The notes beneath the pieces are model-generated. The model worked only from the letters and a program-made list of their open reading frames with translations. It searched no databases and was not told where the DNA came from. Shown here one piece after another: positions 1-5,931 of a stretch of DNA of 10,294 nucleotides; positions within the stretch are counted from its first letter, which is position 1; each line of letters begins with the position of its first letter. Origin of the DNA: an uncultured Duganella sp. (GTDB lineage Bacteria > Pseudomonadota > Gammaproteobacteria > Burkholderiales > Burkholderiaceae); the NCBI GenBank assembly GCA_946482335.1, contig CAMLRG010000195.1, positions 1 through 10,294 on the forward strand, read 5' to 3'. Position numbers and translations under genes: made by a program.

Positions 1-300
1 TTGCTGGCCATGACGCAGCGCCCGGATGCGCTGTTTTGCTACAACGACGCCACCGCCCTGGTGGCCATGCGCGCCTGCCTGGAGGCGGGGCTGAAGGTGC
101 CGCACGACATTGCCGTCGTGGGCTTTGACGATATCAGTGCGGCAGCTGCTTCCGTGCCGCCGCTGTCCAGCATCAGCATCGACAAGGAAGCGCTGGGCAC
201 CGCCGGCGTCGAGCTGCTGACGCAGGCCGATCCCGGCCAGGTGCTGGAAAAAATTCTCGACGTACGGCTGGTCGTGCGCGAGAGCAGTATTGACGACTAA
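1..300 (+). CDS. LacI-family transcriptional regulator, C-terminal fragment (5' end outside window)
   Basis: This is the last 99 codons of a LacI/GalR-type sugar-responsive repressor; the DNA-binding head and most of the effector domain lie to the left of the window. The visible part matches the end of the periplasmic-binding-protein-like sensor domain. It has the PDALFCYND segment, in which the ND pair normally lines the sugar pocket, then a helix leading into LKVPHDIAVVGFDDI, a family hallmark, then PPLSSISIDKEALG and a final VVRES strand. The frame is open from base 1, so the TTG there is not a real start. The stop TAA lies 6 bases before the epimerase gene, so the two are very probably co-transcribed and the repressor probably senses a sugar handled by that enzyme. 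The exact ligand cannot be read from this fragment. Confidence 0.9.
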   Translation: MLAMTQRPDALFCYNDATALVAMRACLEAGLKVPHDIAVVGFDDISAAAASVPPLSSISIDKEALGTAGVELLTQADPGQVLEKILDVRLVVRESSIDD

Positions 301-309
301 GGAAACATG

Positions 310-1524
310 ATGAACCGCGACTTCCCCGACTTCTTTGCCCCATCCACGCTGGAGCGGCACATTGCCCACACCATGGGTTTCTACTACCCGCGCTGCGTCG
401 ATCCGAGCGGCGGTTTTTACCATTTCTTCAAGGATGACGGCACGGTGTACGACGCGAGCACGCGCCACCTGGTTTCCAGCACCCGCTTCGTGTTCACCTT
501 TTCCATGGCTTACCGCCATTTCGGCAAGCCGGAATACCTCGAACAGGTACGCCGCGGCGTCGACTTCCTGCGCCAGGCGCACCGCCAGCCAGCCACCGGC
601 GGCTATACCTGGCTGCTGAAATGGCAGGACGGCCGCGCTGAAGTGCTCGATGGCGAGAACCATTGCTACGGCCTGGCCTTCGTGCTGCTGGCCTATTCGC
701 ATGCTTTGATGGCCGGCGTGCAGGAAGCGCGCGGCTACATCGCCGAAACCTTCAACTTGATGGAGCAGCGCTTCTGGGAAGCGCAACACGGCCTGTACGC
801 GGACCAGGCCAGCCACGACTGGTCAGTGCGCGACCCTTACCGCGGCCAGAACGCCAACATGCACGCCTGCGAAGCGATGCTGGCGGCATTCCAGGCCACC
901 GGCGAAGCCCGCTTCCTGCAGCGCGCGGAAGAACTGGCATGGAACATCACCCAGCGCCAGGCCGGCCGCGCCAACGGCATGATCTGGGAACACTATCGCA
1001 GCGACTGGTCGGTGGACTGGGACTTCAACCTGCACGACAAGGCCAACCTGTTCCGTCCATGGGGCTACCAGCCGGGCCACTTCACCGAGTGGGCCAAACT
1101 GCTGCTGCTATTGGAGCAGCACGGCGCGCAACTGCAGCGCGGCACCGACTGGCTGCTGCCGGCCGCGCAGAAACTGTTCGCGCTGGCCCTGACAAACGCC
1201 TGGGACCACCAGCACGGCGGCATCCATTACGGCTTCGCGCCGGACGGCACCGTGTGCGACGCCGACAAATACTTCTGGGTGCAGGCTGAAACACTGGCCG
1301 CCGCCGCCATGCTGGCCGCGCGCACTGGCGATGCACAATACCGAAAGGTGTACGAGGAGTTGTGGCAGTACAGCTGGACCTATTTCGTCGATCACCAGCA
1401 CGGCGCCTGGTACCGCATCCTCACCGCCGACAACCGCAAGTACTCCGACGAGAAGAGCCCTGCCGGCAAGGTGGACTACCACACCATGGGCGCTTGCTAC
1501 GACATCCTGCGCACCCTGAACTAA
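310..1524 (+). CDS. AGE-family (N-acylglucosamine 2-epimerase-like) sugar epimerase/isomerase
   Basis: Cytosolic (alpha/alpha)6-barrel enzyme of the AGE superfamily, whose members isomerise or epimerise sugars (GlcNAc/ManNAc, mannose/fructose, cellobiose). Two ATGs are adjacent; the second (310) sits 6 bases after AAGGA and is preferred over 307. With numbering from 307, the landmarks are R60 (SSTRFVF), H119 (ENHCYGLAF), H186 with E189 (NANMHACEA), H258 with E261 (GYQPGHFTEW), E328 (WVQAETL) and H392 (VDYHTMGA). The spacing of H186, H258 and H392 closely follows the three active-site histidines known from the YihS aldose-ketose isomerase. About 404 residues is normal for the family. No signal peptide is seen. 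It follows a LacI regulator by 6 bases, pointing to a sugar-catabolic operon. Mannose isomerase or a related activity is the best guess; substrate cannot be decided from sequence alone. Its stop codon overlaps that of the convergent peptidase gene. Confidence 0.9.
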   Translation: MNRDFPDFFAPSTLERHIAHTMGFYYPRCVDPSGGFYHFFKDDGTVYDASTRHLVSSTRFVFTFSMAYRHFGKPEYLEQVRRGVDFLRQAHRQPATGGYTWLLKWQDGRAEVLDGENHCYGLAFVLLAYSHALMAGVQEARGYIAETFNLMEQRFWEAQHGLYADQASHDWSVRDPYRGQNANMHACEAMLAAFQATGEARFLQRAEELAWNITQRQAGRANGMIWEHYRSDWSVDWDFNLHDKANLFRPWGYQPGHFTEWAKLLLLLEQHGAQLQRGTDWLLPAAQKLFALALTNAWDHQHGGIHYGFAPDGTVCDADKYFWVQAETLAAAAMLAARTGDAQYRKVYEELWQYSWTYFVDHQHGAWYRILTADNRKYSDEKSPAGKVDYHTMGACYDILRTLN

Positions 1525-2702
1525 CGGGGCTGGTTCGCCACGATGGCGTCGAGCATCTGCTGGGAGTAGACATCGCCTTTCACTTCGGTGGCCTGCATCA
1601 TGGCGCGCCACAGCGGGACGATGCCGACGCCCAGTTTATCGAACCTTGAGAGGCCGCAAGCGTAGATGCCATCGTAAGAATCGACCGAGTTGCCAAGCTT
1701 TTCGCAGGCCGCCGCCTGCGTCTTGCGGTATTCGCTGACGGCCTCTTCGCGCCAGACGCCGGTTTGCAACAAGCCATCGAGCGCCATGGCTTCCGCGCCG
1801 CCCTCGTGGATCCATGGATCGTCCTCGCCGACGCCGCCGCGTGTGATATTAAACTGCCACAGGTGCGCCATCTCGTGCGCTACGAGCCGGGCCAGCACGT
1901 CCCGCTTCTTCGGATGGTCGCCCAGCATCTTCTCGCCCGACAGGCGGTAGGAAAGCTGGCCCAGGACCGCGCCGCCTTTGACCGAAAAGCCCGGCACGTC
2001 AAAGCCTGCCACCGAAACCATGATGAACAAATCGTCCTTGAGCGGGCGCTGGTAGGCCTTCTCGTAATACTGCGACACCTTTGCGCCGGTATCGAGCAGC
2101 ACTTCCCGCGCCCAACCAGGAGTCTGCGGGTCGACCAGGATTTTTGCCGCGCCCGCGGCCACCGCTTGCGACGGCCCGAAATAAGCGTAGCCGCGGTCTC
2201 CACCCGGGATCAGCCGGTTGGGCGGCGGCGCGATCACGTTTTCCTGCGGCAGGCCGGCCAGGCGGATATCGGTGCGCATTTCGAGCGTCTTCCCGCTCCG
2301 CAGCACGTCGCCCTGCAAGTGGCCAAGGAACATCGCGATGCCGCCATCGCTGAAGCGGTTGAAGGAAGCGTAGTGCTTTTCAGCCAGGCCGGTGTAGGCC
2401 CTGATCTCGAAACGTGCCGTCTTGAACGGTTTGCCTTGCGTCGCGAAGACCTCGGCCTCCTGCTCCGATTTCAGGTTCAGGCCAGGCGTCAGGGCCTTCC
2501 ACGCCTGTTGCCGATATTCGCCGATCTTCGGCAGCTTGATGGCGCTGACCGGTTGCGCGAAGCGGTATTCGACGCGCCACAAATCCTGCTCAACATGGCG
2601 CACATCGACCACAACCGCCAGCACCGGAAGTTGCTCCGCACACGCGAACGGAGCCAAGCACAACATCAAGAGGGCCGCACACAGGCCAAGGAGTCGACGC
2701 AT
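1521..2702 (-). CDS. Secreted gluzincin-type zinc metallopeptidase (HExxH)
   Basis: Predicted exported zinc peptidase of about 393 residues. I place the start at the ATG at 2702, not the one at 2717, because AAGGA lies 7 bases before 2702 and nothing like a ribosome site precedes 2717. The N-terminus MRRLLGLCAALLMLCLAPFACA is a clear Sec signal with likely cleavage after FACA; the cysteine there lacks a lipobox. Counting from 2717, the zinc motif is H281-E-M-A-H285, followed by DDPWIHEGGAEAMALDG with candidate third ligands E305 and E309. This resembles the HExxH plus downstream Glu layout of M1/M61-like gluzincins, although the about 190 residues after the signal match no family I can name. 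Substrate and specific family are unknown. The gene is single, convergent with the epimerase, and its upstream region holds a perfect palindrome. Confidence 0.8.
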   Translation of the reverse strand: MRRLLGLCAALLMLCLAPFACAEQLPVLAVVVDVRHVEQDLWRVEYRFAQPVSAIKLPKIGEYRQQAWKALTPGLNLKSEQEAEVFATQGKPFKTARFEIRAYTGLAEKHYASFNRFSDGGIAMFLGHLQGDVLRSGKTLEMRTDIRLAGLPQENVIAPPPNRLIPGGDRGYAYFGPSQAVAAGAAKILVDPQTPGWAREVLLDTGAKVSQYYEKAYQRPLKDDLFIMVSVAGFDVPGFSVKGGAVLGQLSYRLSGEKMLGDHPKKRDVLARLVAHEMAHLWQFNITRGGVGEDDPWIHEGGAEAMALDGLLQTGVWREEAVSEYRKTQAAACEKLGNSVDSYDGIYACGLSRFDKLGVGIVPLWRAMMQATEVKGDVYSQQMLDAIVANQPR

Positions 2703-2736
2703 CGGGTAGTCCTTCATCGGAAAAAATAGGGGACCA

Positions 2737-2779
2737 TTCTACACATCGAATTGCAATTAATGCAATTCGATGTGTAGAA
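2737..2779. promoter_or_regulatory. Perfect 19-bp inverted repeat overlapping candidate promoter of the metallopeptidase gene
   Basis: The left arm TTCTACACATCGAATTGCA (2737-2755) and right arm (2761-2779) are exact reverse complements around the 5-base centre ATTAA. On the minus strand the dyad contains TTGCAT (2760-2765), an 18-base spacer and TAGAAT (2736-2741), a plausible sigma-70 promoter that would start transcription about 25-30 bases before the peptidase start codon. The symmetry and promoter overlap suggest a repressor or activator site. A transcript hairpin is the alternative, but no T-run follows directly on either strand. The regulator is unknown. Confidence 0.6.
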
Positions 2780-3146
2780 ACTAACCTGACGGGAGCTCAG
2801 CGAGCGGTACTTATTTCGATGCCCGGTCTATTCCGCACCAAAACGCGATGATTGGGTCTAAAAAGTGCCAGATTTGCAGGACCTTCCGTTTGTGTAGTCC
2901 GAATTGGTCCGCGCAAGGAAACTTCTAGACCGGTTTAGACATTTGATCGCGTTGGATTAGACCGCGTTAGATAGCTCGATTTTGCTTTTAGACTGTCTAG
3001 ATCCAGGCCACTCTTGAACACCAAGGTAGATGTCGAGCCTTATGCCGGCGGGAACGAGGGCGATGGCGGGGCGCCATTGATAACCTGGATCATTTGCTCA
3101 TGAACTTGCACGACGTGCTGAATAATGAGCGAAGCGCGGTGCGCGC
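2780..3146. other. Non-coding stretch with a cluster of TAGAC/GTCTA motifs
   Basis: No credible gene on either strand. The notable content is repeated TAGAC: GTCTA at 2826 and 2856, TAGAC at 2926, 2936, 2958 and 2989, TAGAT at 2968, and GTCTA at 2995. The plus-strand copies are spaced 10, 22, 10 and 21 bases, close to multiples of one helical turn. The part nearest the antitoxin gene (3000-3146) is where a cognate toxin would be expected. All three minus-strand frames close early and no toxin-like peptide is seen. The stretch may be regulatory, a protein-binding array, or decayed mobile DNA. Confidence 0.4.
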
Positions 3147-3386
3147 TTATGCGCCATAGCGCCTCAAGACCGCAGCTACTTCATCGTCAGTGGCGAAATT
3201 GCCTGCGTCGGCATCGTCGATAGCTTGCTCGAGATCCTGCAATTGCGAAATGCGCCAAGCGAGATAATCGGGCAAGGCTTCCTGCGTGATTTCGGTCGCA
3301 CGCTCGCCAGTCAGCGCAACCAGGCGTTGCAACGCTGCTTGCAATTCCGGCGTCAGCGGCCGTTCAAGCGTTGGGGATTTGGGCAT
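3147..3386 (-). CDS. Solitary antitoxin-like protein (ParD/RelB-type, ribbon-helix-helix style)
   Basis: Small acidic 79-residue protein. Its layout matches short type II antitoxins: an N-terminal segment PLTPELQAALQRLVALTGE, a helix EITQEALPDYLAWRISQLQDLEQAIDDADAG, and the ending FATDDEVAAVLRRYGA, very typical of antitoxins paired with ParE/RelE toxins. Such proteins bind and neutralise their toxin through the C-terminal part and repress their own operon through the N-terminal domain. The proline in EALPDYL, where most relatives have a helix-forming residue, is odd. A modest GGAA lies 6 bases before the ATG. A perfect -10 box and an operator-like dyad lie upstream. No toxin gene follows, so this is an orphan or the survivor of a decayed pair. 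It lies directly beside the ttcA remnant. Assignment rests on pattern recognition only. Confidence 0.7.
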   Translation of the reverse strand: MPKSPTLERPLTPELQAALQRLVALTGERATEITQEALPDYLAWRISQLQDLEQAIDDADAGNFATDDEVAAVLRRYGA

Positions 3387-3409
3387 GGAATTTTCCAGTG
3401 ATGGAGGCG

Positions 3410-3451
3410 ATTATACGCCCGACATTCAACGATGCCGGACGTAATCGTTGA
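3410..3451 (-). promoter_or_regulatory. Candidate promoter and autoregulatory dyad of the antitoxin-like gene
   Basis: On the minus strand a perfect TATAAT lies at 3410-3415, about 24 bases before the start codon. Upstream, TCAACGAT (3426-3433) and ATCGTTGA (3444-3451) form an exact 8-bp inverted repeat with a 10-base centre, covering the place of the -35 box, which itself is poor. A dyad here is where an antitoxin would bind to repress itself. The dyad could alternatively be the old transcription terminator of the ttcA remnant that ends 7 bases away. Confidence 0.5.
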
Positions 3452-3457
3452 GGTGGC

Positions 3458-3661
3458 TCAATTCGCCTGTAGCGGAATCACGCCCGGTACGGTGGCCGGG
3501 GAGGAGCAGGGCCCTTCGTCGAAGGCGATGTCGCCCAGCGGATTGGCGACACCGTCGGCCTTGATGTCCTTGAAGCCAAACAGTTCGCGGTCCATCAGGT
3601 GCGATGGCAATACGGCGAGGGCCCTTTACGCGGCCCGGATGTTTCCTTTTCCCATTTGCGC
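3458..3661 (-). pseudogene. ttcA: Degenerate duplicate of the ttcA 3' end
   Basis: This stretch is a second, broken copy of the last part of ttcA, in the same orientation as the intact gene at 5932-6837. From about 3467 to 3615 it aligns with 5941-6089 with roughly 16 mismatches by hand count. Further into the gene it carries one extra base and a deletion of about 14 bases, then aligns again (cgcggcccgg, then cccatttgcg) until about 3661, where similarity stops. Read on the minus strand its in-frame part gives [20 protein letters not shown], then [20 protein letters not shown] and IPLQAN, nearly the same as the true TtcA tail, with its own TGA stop. Many differences are silent or conservative, so it diverged while functional and came from, or was replaced by, a related ttcA. 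It marks the outer edge of the AT-rich island. Confidence 0.85.
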
Positions 3662-3969
3662 CCCCCTGCCTGGTTGCCTACCGTACAGTTATTCCCGTAA
3701 GCAACAAAAATACAAGGAACGTTTAAATATTAGTTCTTTTGGTTGTTGATCGGAAAAAGATAAGTCTTCCATTCAACTGAATGTTCAGATTAACCCCAAC
3801 GTCACAAAAAAATGTAACTGTCAAAGGAATTCAGCTATTCTCGCATTTGTGACAATGCGTGAGCTTCTCGACAGTATTAGCGTGGTACGTTACTTGGAAA
3901 TAATTTGACGTTAAAAGAATTCACTTTGCAAGTTGGCGGATAATTCTCGTTCAACCTAAGGGAGTAACT
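3662..3969 (+). promoter_or_regulatory. AT-rich leader region of the island operon
   Basis: No gene is seen. Base composition changes sharply to AT-rich just after the ttcA remnant. A dyad CGCATT-TGTGAC-AATGCG lies at 3842-3859 and might be a regulator site. TTGACG (3905-3910) and GATAAT (3939-3944) resemble promoter boxes, but they are 28 bases apart and do not pair properly, so the promoter is not located. A strong AAGGGAG at 3958-3964 is the ribosome site of the lectin gene. Confidence 0.35.
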
Positions 3970-4482
3970 ATGCGTCTTCCAAAGCCTGTAGTAATTGTCT
4001 TGCTTTCCGCCTTATGCGCCGAACCAAGCATGGCGAAAGATCGGTTGCTGGCCAACGAAACGTTGAGTAACAACGCTTATCTTAGTTCGCCAAATAACTT
4101 GTATAAGTTCATTATGCAACAGGATGGCAGCTTGGTATTGTATCGGCATGATGGCAGCATCCGCTACCGAATGGCAAAATACGGAACACACGCAATTATG
4201 CAAAGCGACGGGAATTTTGTTGAGTACCAGGGAACTACGCCCTTATGGGCAACAAACACAATGTGCCCATGTCCGTGGCCGTTTTATTTAAGACTTCATG
4301 ATAATGGCGATTTGGCTATTGAATGGATCAGCCCGACTGGCGATATGGGTGGGGGCGTATGGGGTATCGGGCCAGATCCGGAGCCAACAGCGTCTAAAAA
4401 GGGTGTGCGAGACTTGACACCACCAGGCAGTCCTCCAACTAGTTTGCCTAATTATCCAGTGCCAAGTTCGTATGCATACTAG
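3970..4482 (+). CDS. Secreted bulb-type (mannose-binding) lectin-domain protein
   Basis: A 170-residue exported protein. Residues 1-22 form a Sec signal (VVIVLLSALCAEPSMA, cleavage before KD). Residues about 25-130 look like a B-lectin beta-prism domain with three sugar-site repeats: QQDGSLVLY (50-58, one change from the QxDxNxVxY consensus, N to S), QSDGNFVEY (78-86, a complete match), and a decayed third copy around HDNGDLAIE (110-118). Cysteines 99 and 101 sit in CPCPWP between repeats two and three. The last 35 residues are rich in Pro, Ser and Thr, probably an unstructured tail. Lectins of this family bind mannose-type glycans; some bacterial tandem versions are bacteriocins, but this has a single domain. 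AAGGGAG lies 5 bases before the ATG. First gene of a three-gene AT-rich cluster; the next starts 14 bases on. Codon use is unlike the flanking genes, pointing to horizontal transfer. Confidence 0.75.
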   Translation: MRLPKPVVIVLLSALCAEPSMAKDRLLANETLSNNAYLSSPNNLYKFIMQQDGSLVLYRHDGSIRYRMAKYGTHAIMQSDGNFVEYQGTTPLWATNTMCPCPWPFYLRLHDNGDLAIEWISPTGDMGGGVWGIGPDPEPTASKKGVRDLTPPGSPPTSLPNYPVPSSYAY

Positions 4483-4496
4483 TCAGGAGAAGAATC

Positions 4497-5135
4497 ATGA
4501 GGAATAAATTAATTTCGGCGGCCGTGTTTTACACTATTCTGTTGGGATATTCTGATGCATATGCTCTTGGAAAGTTTAGCAGGGCTTGTCGGTTTGATAC
4601 GCTCCCCGAAAGCTACAAGCTCCCTGCCGCGAAGTTTTTGAACTTCATGGGCGCAGACCCGGCCTTCGCGAATATGCATTTGCGGAGTGACCAAGCTTTT
4701 TATTGGATACTTGAGTCACTCACAACTGACTATTTTCAACCAGCACGATTTTTTCTTTTTGCGCAAGCTGCAATGTATTTTCAGGGCAACCCGAGCTTGG
4801 GAGACCCGGCTAGGTTTAATCTCTGGCGTATTTACAAGAGTCCTTACAGTGCAGAAGAAGTCGAACAAATGATTAGGGATGATCCGACGCTGCAGCCTTA
4901 CTACATTAATCGTGGACCGTATCCAATCTATAGCGCGAGGGCAGGTGATCCGGCTCTTTATACGAAGGTGACTCATTACGATAACAGTACTTTGCCCGCC
5001 CCGAATGGCGTTGTTAAAGTCGTCGGCAAACATTCTTATTACGACGGTACAATCGGCGAAGCGCATGAGTATGGGGAAACTGTTTCTTACGATTGTAATA
5101 CGCTAAACTGGGGCTTTGGCCTTTTTGATCGCTGA
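4497..5135 (+). CDS. Secreted protein of unknown function (212 residues)
   Basis: I do not recognise this protein. Residues 1-23 form a Sec signal (LISAAVFYTILLGYSDAYA), so it should reach the periplasm or outside. The mature part is rich in aromatics (many Tyr and Phe, for example YWILESLTTDYFQPARFFLF) and has just two cysteines, at 31 (RACRFD) near its start and 200 (YDCN) near its end, which could form a disulfide tying both ends. The region 118-130 (SAEEVEQMIRDDP) looks helical; the C-terminal third (VVKVVGKHSYYDGTIGEAHE, YGETVSYDC) looks beta-rich. No catalytic motif is evident. AGGAG lies 7 bases before the ATG, and the gene begins 14 bases after the lectin gene, so they are surely co-transcribed. 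A role together with the lectin at the cell surface or outside is inference. Confidence 0.75.
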   Translation: MRNKLISAAVFYTILLGYSDAYALGKFSRACRFDTLPESYKLPAAKFLNFMGADPAFANMHLRSDQAFYWILESLTTDYFQPARFFLFAQAAMYFQGNPSLGDPARFNLWRIYKSPYSAEEVEQMIRDDPTLQPYYINRGPYPIYSARAGDPALYTKVTHYDNSTLPAPNGVVKVVGKHSYYDGTIGEAHEYGETVSYDCNTLNWGFGLFDR

Positions 5136-5165
5136 TGCGATGCAATTATTTCTGGGAGCAATAAT

Positions 5166-5825
5166 ATGAATAAAGCTTTTGCTCTGCTTTGCGCCTCTGT
5201 ATGGATCGTTAAGGTACAGGCACAAGTTCCAGGTCAGTCGACTGCCCCCCCTCAGGTCATCACTGAAATATTACAGCACGGCGAAAGAATCGTGCCTAGA
5301 GAGGAGGTCACACCTAAGCAACGTGAATTCTTGTGGAAGGGAAAGACTTTGGATAGATCTGGAATTATTTGGGTTGAAAATACCCCGGAGTATATCCAAT
5401 TGCCCGAAGCCTTTTTCAGACACCCTGCAGTGAAAAAGGTGAACGATCCGAATTTCGTCAAGAATGCGCGCAAAAGCGAGTTTGTTCTCGTTGGGACGCT
5501 CGATGAGGGGGATGAGCGCTTAAATTATATATACAAAACTGCCGGCCAAATCGTTGTGTTGACGGTTTGGCCTTATCAACGACACGGTGTAAAGACTACG
5601 AGATTTGAAGAAATGTTAAATCAATCAGTGAGTGGCGTGCCTGCCACTCTAACGTTGTCACGCGCGGCTGGAATGAAAATGGCCCTCTGGAAACTAGGAT
5701 GGAAGAAGGAGGGAAAGTCATACGAATTATACTTGAATGACTCGATTGACTCCGGTGGAAGGCCGGAGAAAAGTCCTGCTTCAGTAATCGAGACTGCAGA
5801 AATTCTTTCAAGGCAGTTTGAGTAG
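5166..5825 (+). CDS. Secreted protein of unknown function (219 residues)
   Basis: I do not recognise this protein. A short signal peptide (FALLCASVWIVKVQA, likely cleavage after residue 19) is followed by a mature part without cysteine. The segment 30-60 (VITEILQHGERIVPREEVTP, KQREFLWKGK) is charged and helical. The segment about 105-135 (EFVLVGTLDEGDERLNYIYK, then QIVVLTVWPY) alternates like beta strands, and residues 140-180 mix basic and hydrophobic stretches (MKMALWKLGWKKEGKSYELY). No enzyme motif stands out. GGGAG lies 7 bases before the ATG. It starts 30 bases after the previous gene and closes the three-gene cluster, facing ttcA. Its AT-rich codons match its two neighbours, not the flanking chromosome. 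It could be a partner or inhibitor of the second protein, but nothing in the sequence proves this. Confidence 0.75.
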   Translation: MNKAFALLCASVWIVKVQAQVPGQSTAPPQVITEILQHGERIVPREEVTPKQREFLWKGKTLDRSGIIWVENTPEYIQLPEAFFRHPAVKKVNDPNFVKNARKSEFVLVGTLDEGDERLNYIYKTAGQIVVLTVWPYQRHGVKTTRFEEMLNQSVSGVPATLTLSRAAGMKMALWKLGWKKEGKSYELYLNDSIDSGGRPEKSPASVIETAEILSRQFE

Positions 5826-5865
5826 AGATTTCGTTTGCCCGTAGATTTTTCTGGTTGGTTAAGGC

Positions 5866-5891
5866 GATGGTTGGCGTGGCTGCCAACCATC
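5866..5891. terminator. Stem-loop between convergent genes, possible terminator
   Basis: GATGGTTGGC (5866-5875) and its exact complement GCCAACCATC (5882-5891) enclose a 6-base loop, lying between the end of the island operon and the end of ttcA. Position fits a shared terminator. No T-run follows on either strand, so it is not a textbook intrinsic terminator. Confidence 0.4.
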
Positions 5892-5931
5892 AATGTAAGT
5901 AAACCGTTGAATAGCTTTGAATCCCGGATCC

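Noticed and set aside
1764..2729. 321-codon plus-strand open frame
   Set aside because: Antisense to the metallopeptidase, which has a signal peptide, zinc motif and ribosome site; composition is that of a shadow frame.
2826..2999. TAGAC cluster as a CRISPR or tandem array
   Set aside because: Units are only five bases with irregular spacers and mixed orientation; no cas gene or longer conserved repeat.
3000..3146. ParE/RelE toxin downstream of the antitoxin
   Set aside because: The three minus-strand frames stop after about 15-34 codons and no toxin-like residues are visible.
3432..3749. 105-codon plus-strand frame across the island edge
   Set aside because: Its first half is the reverse reading of the ttcA remnant; the same shadow peptide appears opposite intact ttcA, so it is not a gene.
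3905..3944. TTGACG and GATAAT as the promoter of the lectin operon
   Set aside because: The 28-base spacing is too long for one sigma-70 promoter, and neither has a good partner.
3662..5931. Integrase, transposase or insertion sequence inside the island
   Set aside because: None of the reading frames resembles a recombinase, and no terminal inverted repeats were found; the island call rests only on the ttcA duplication and base composition.
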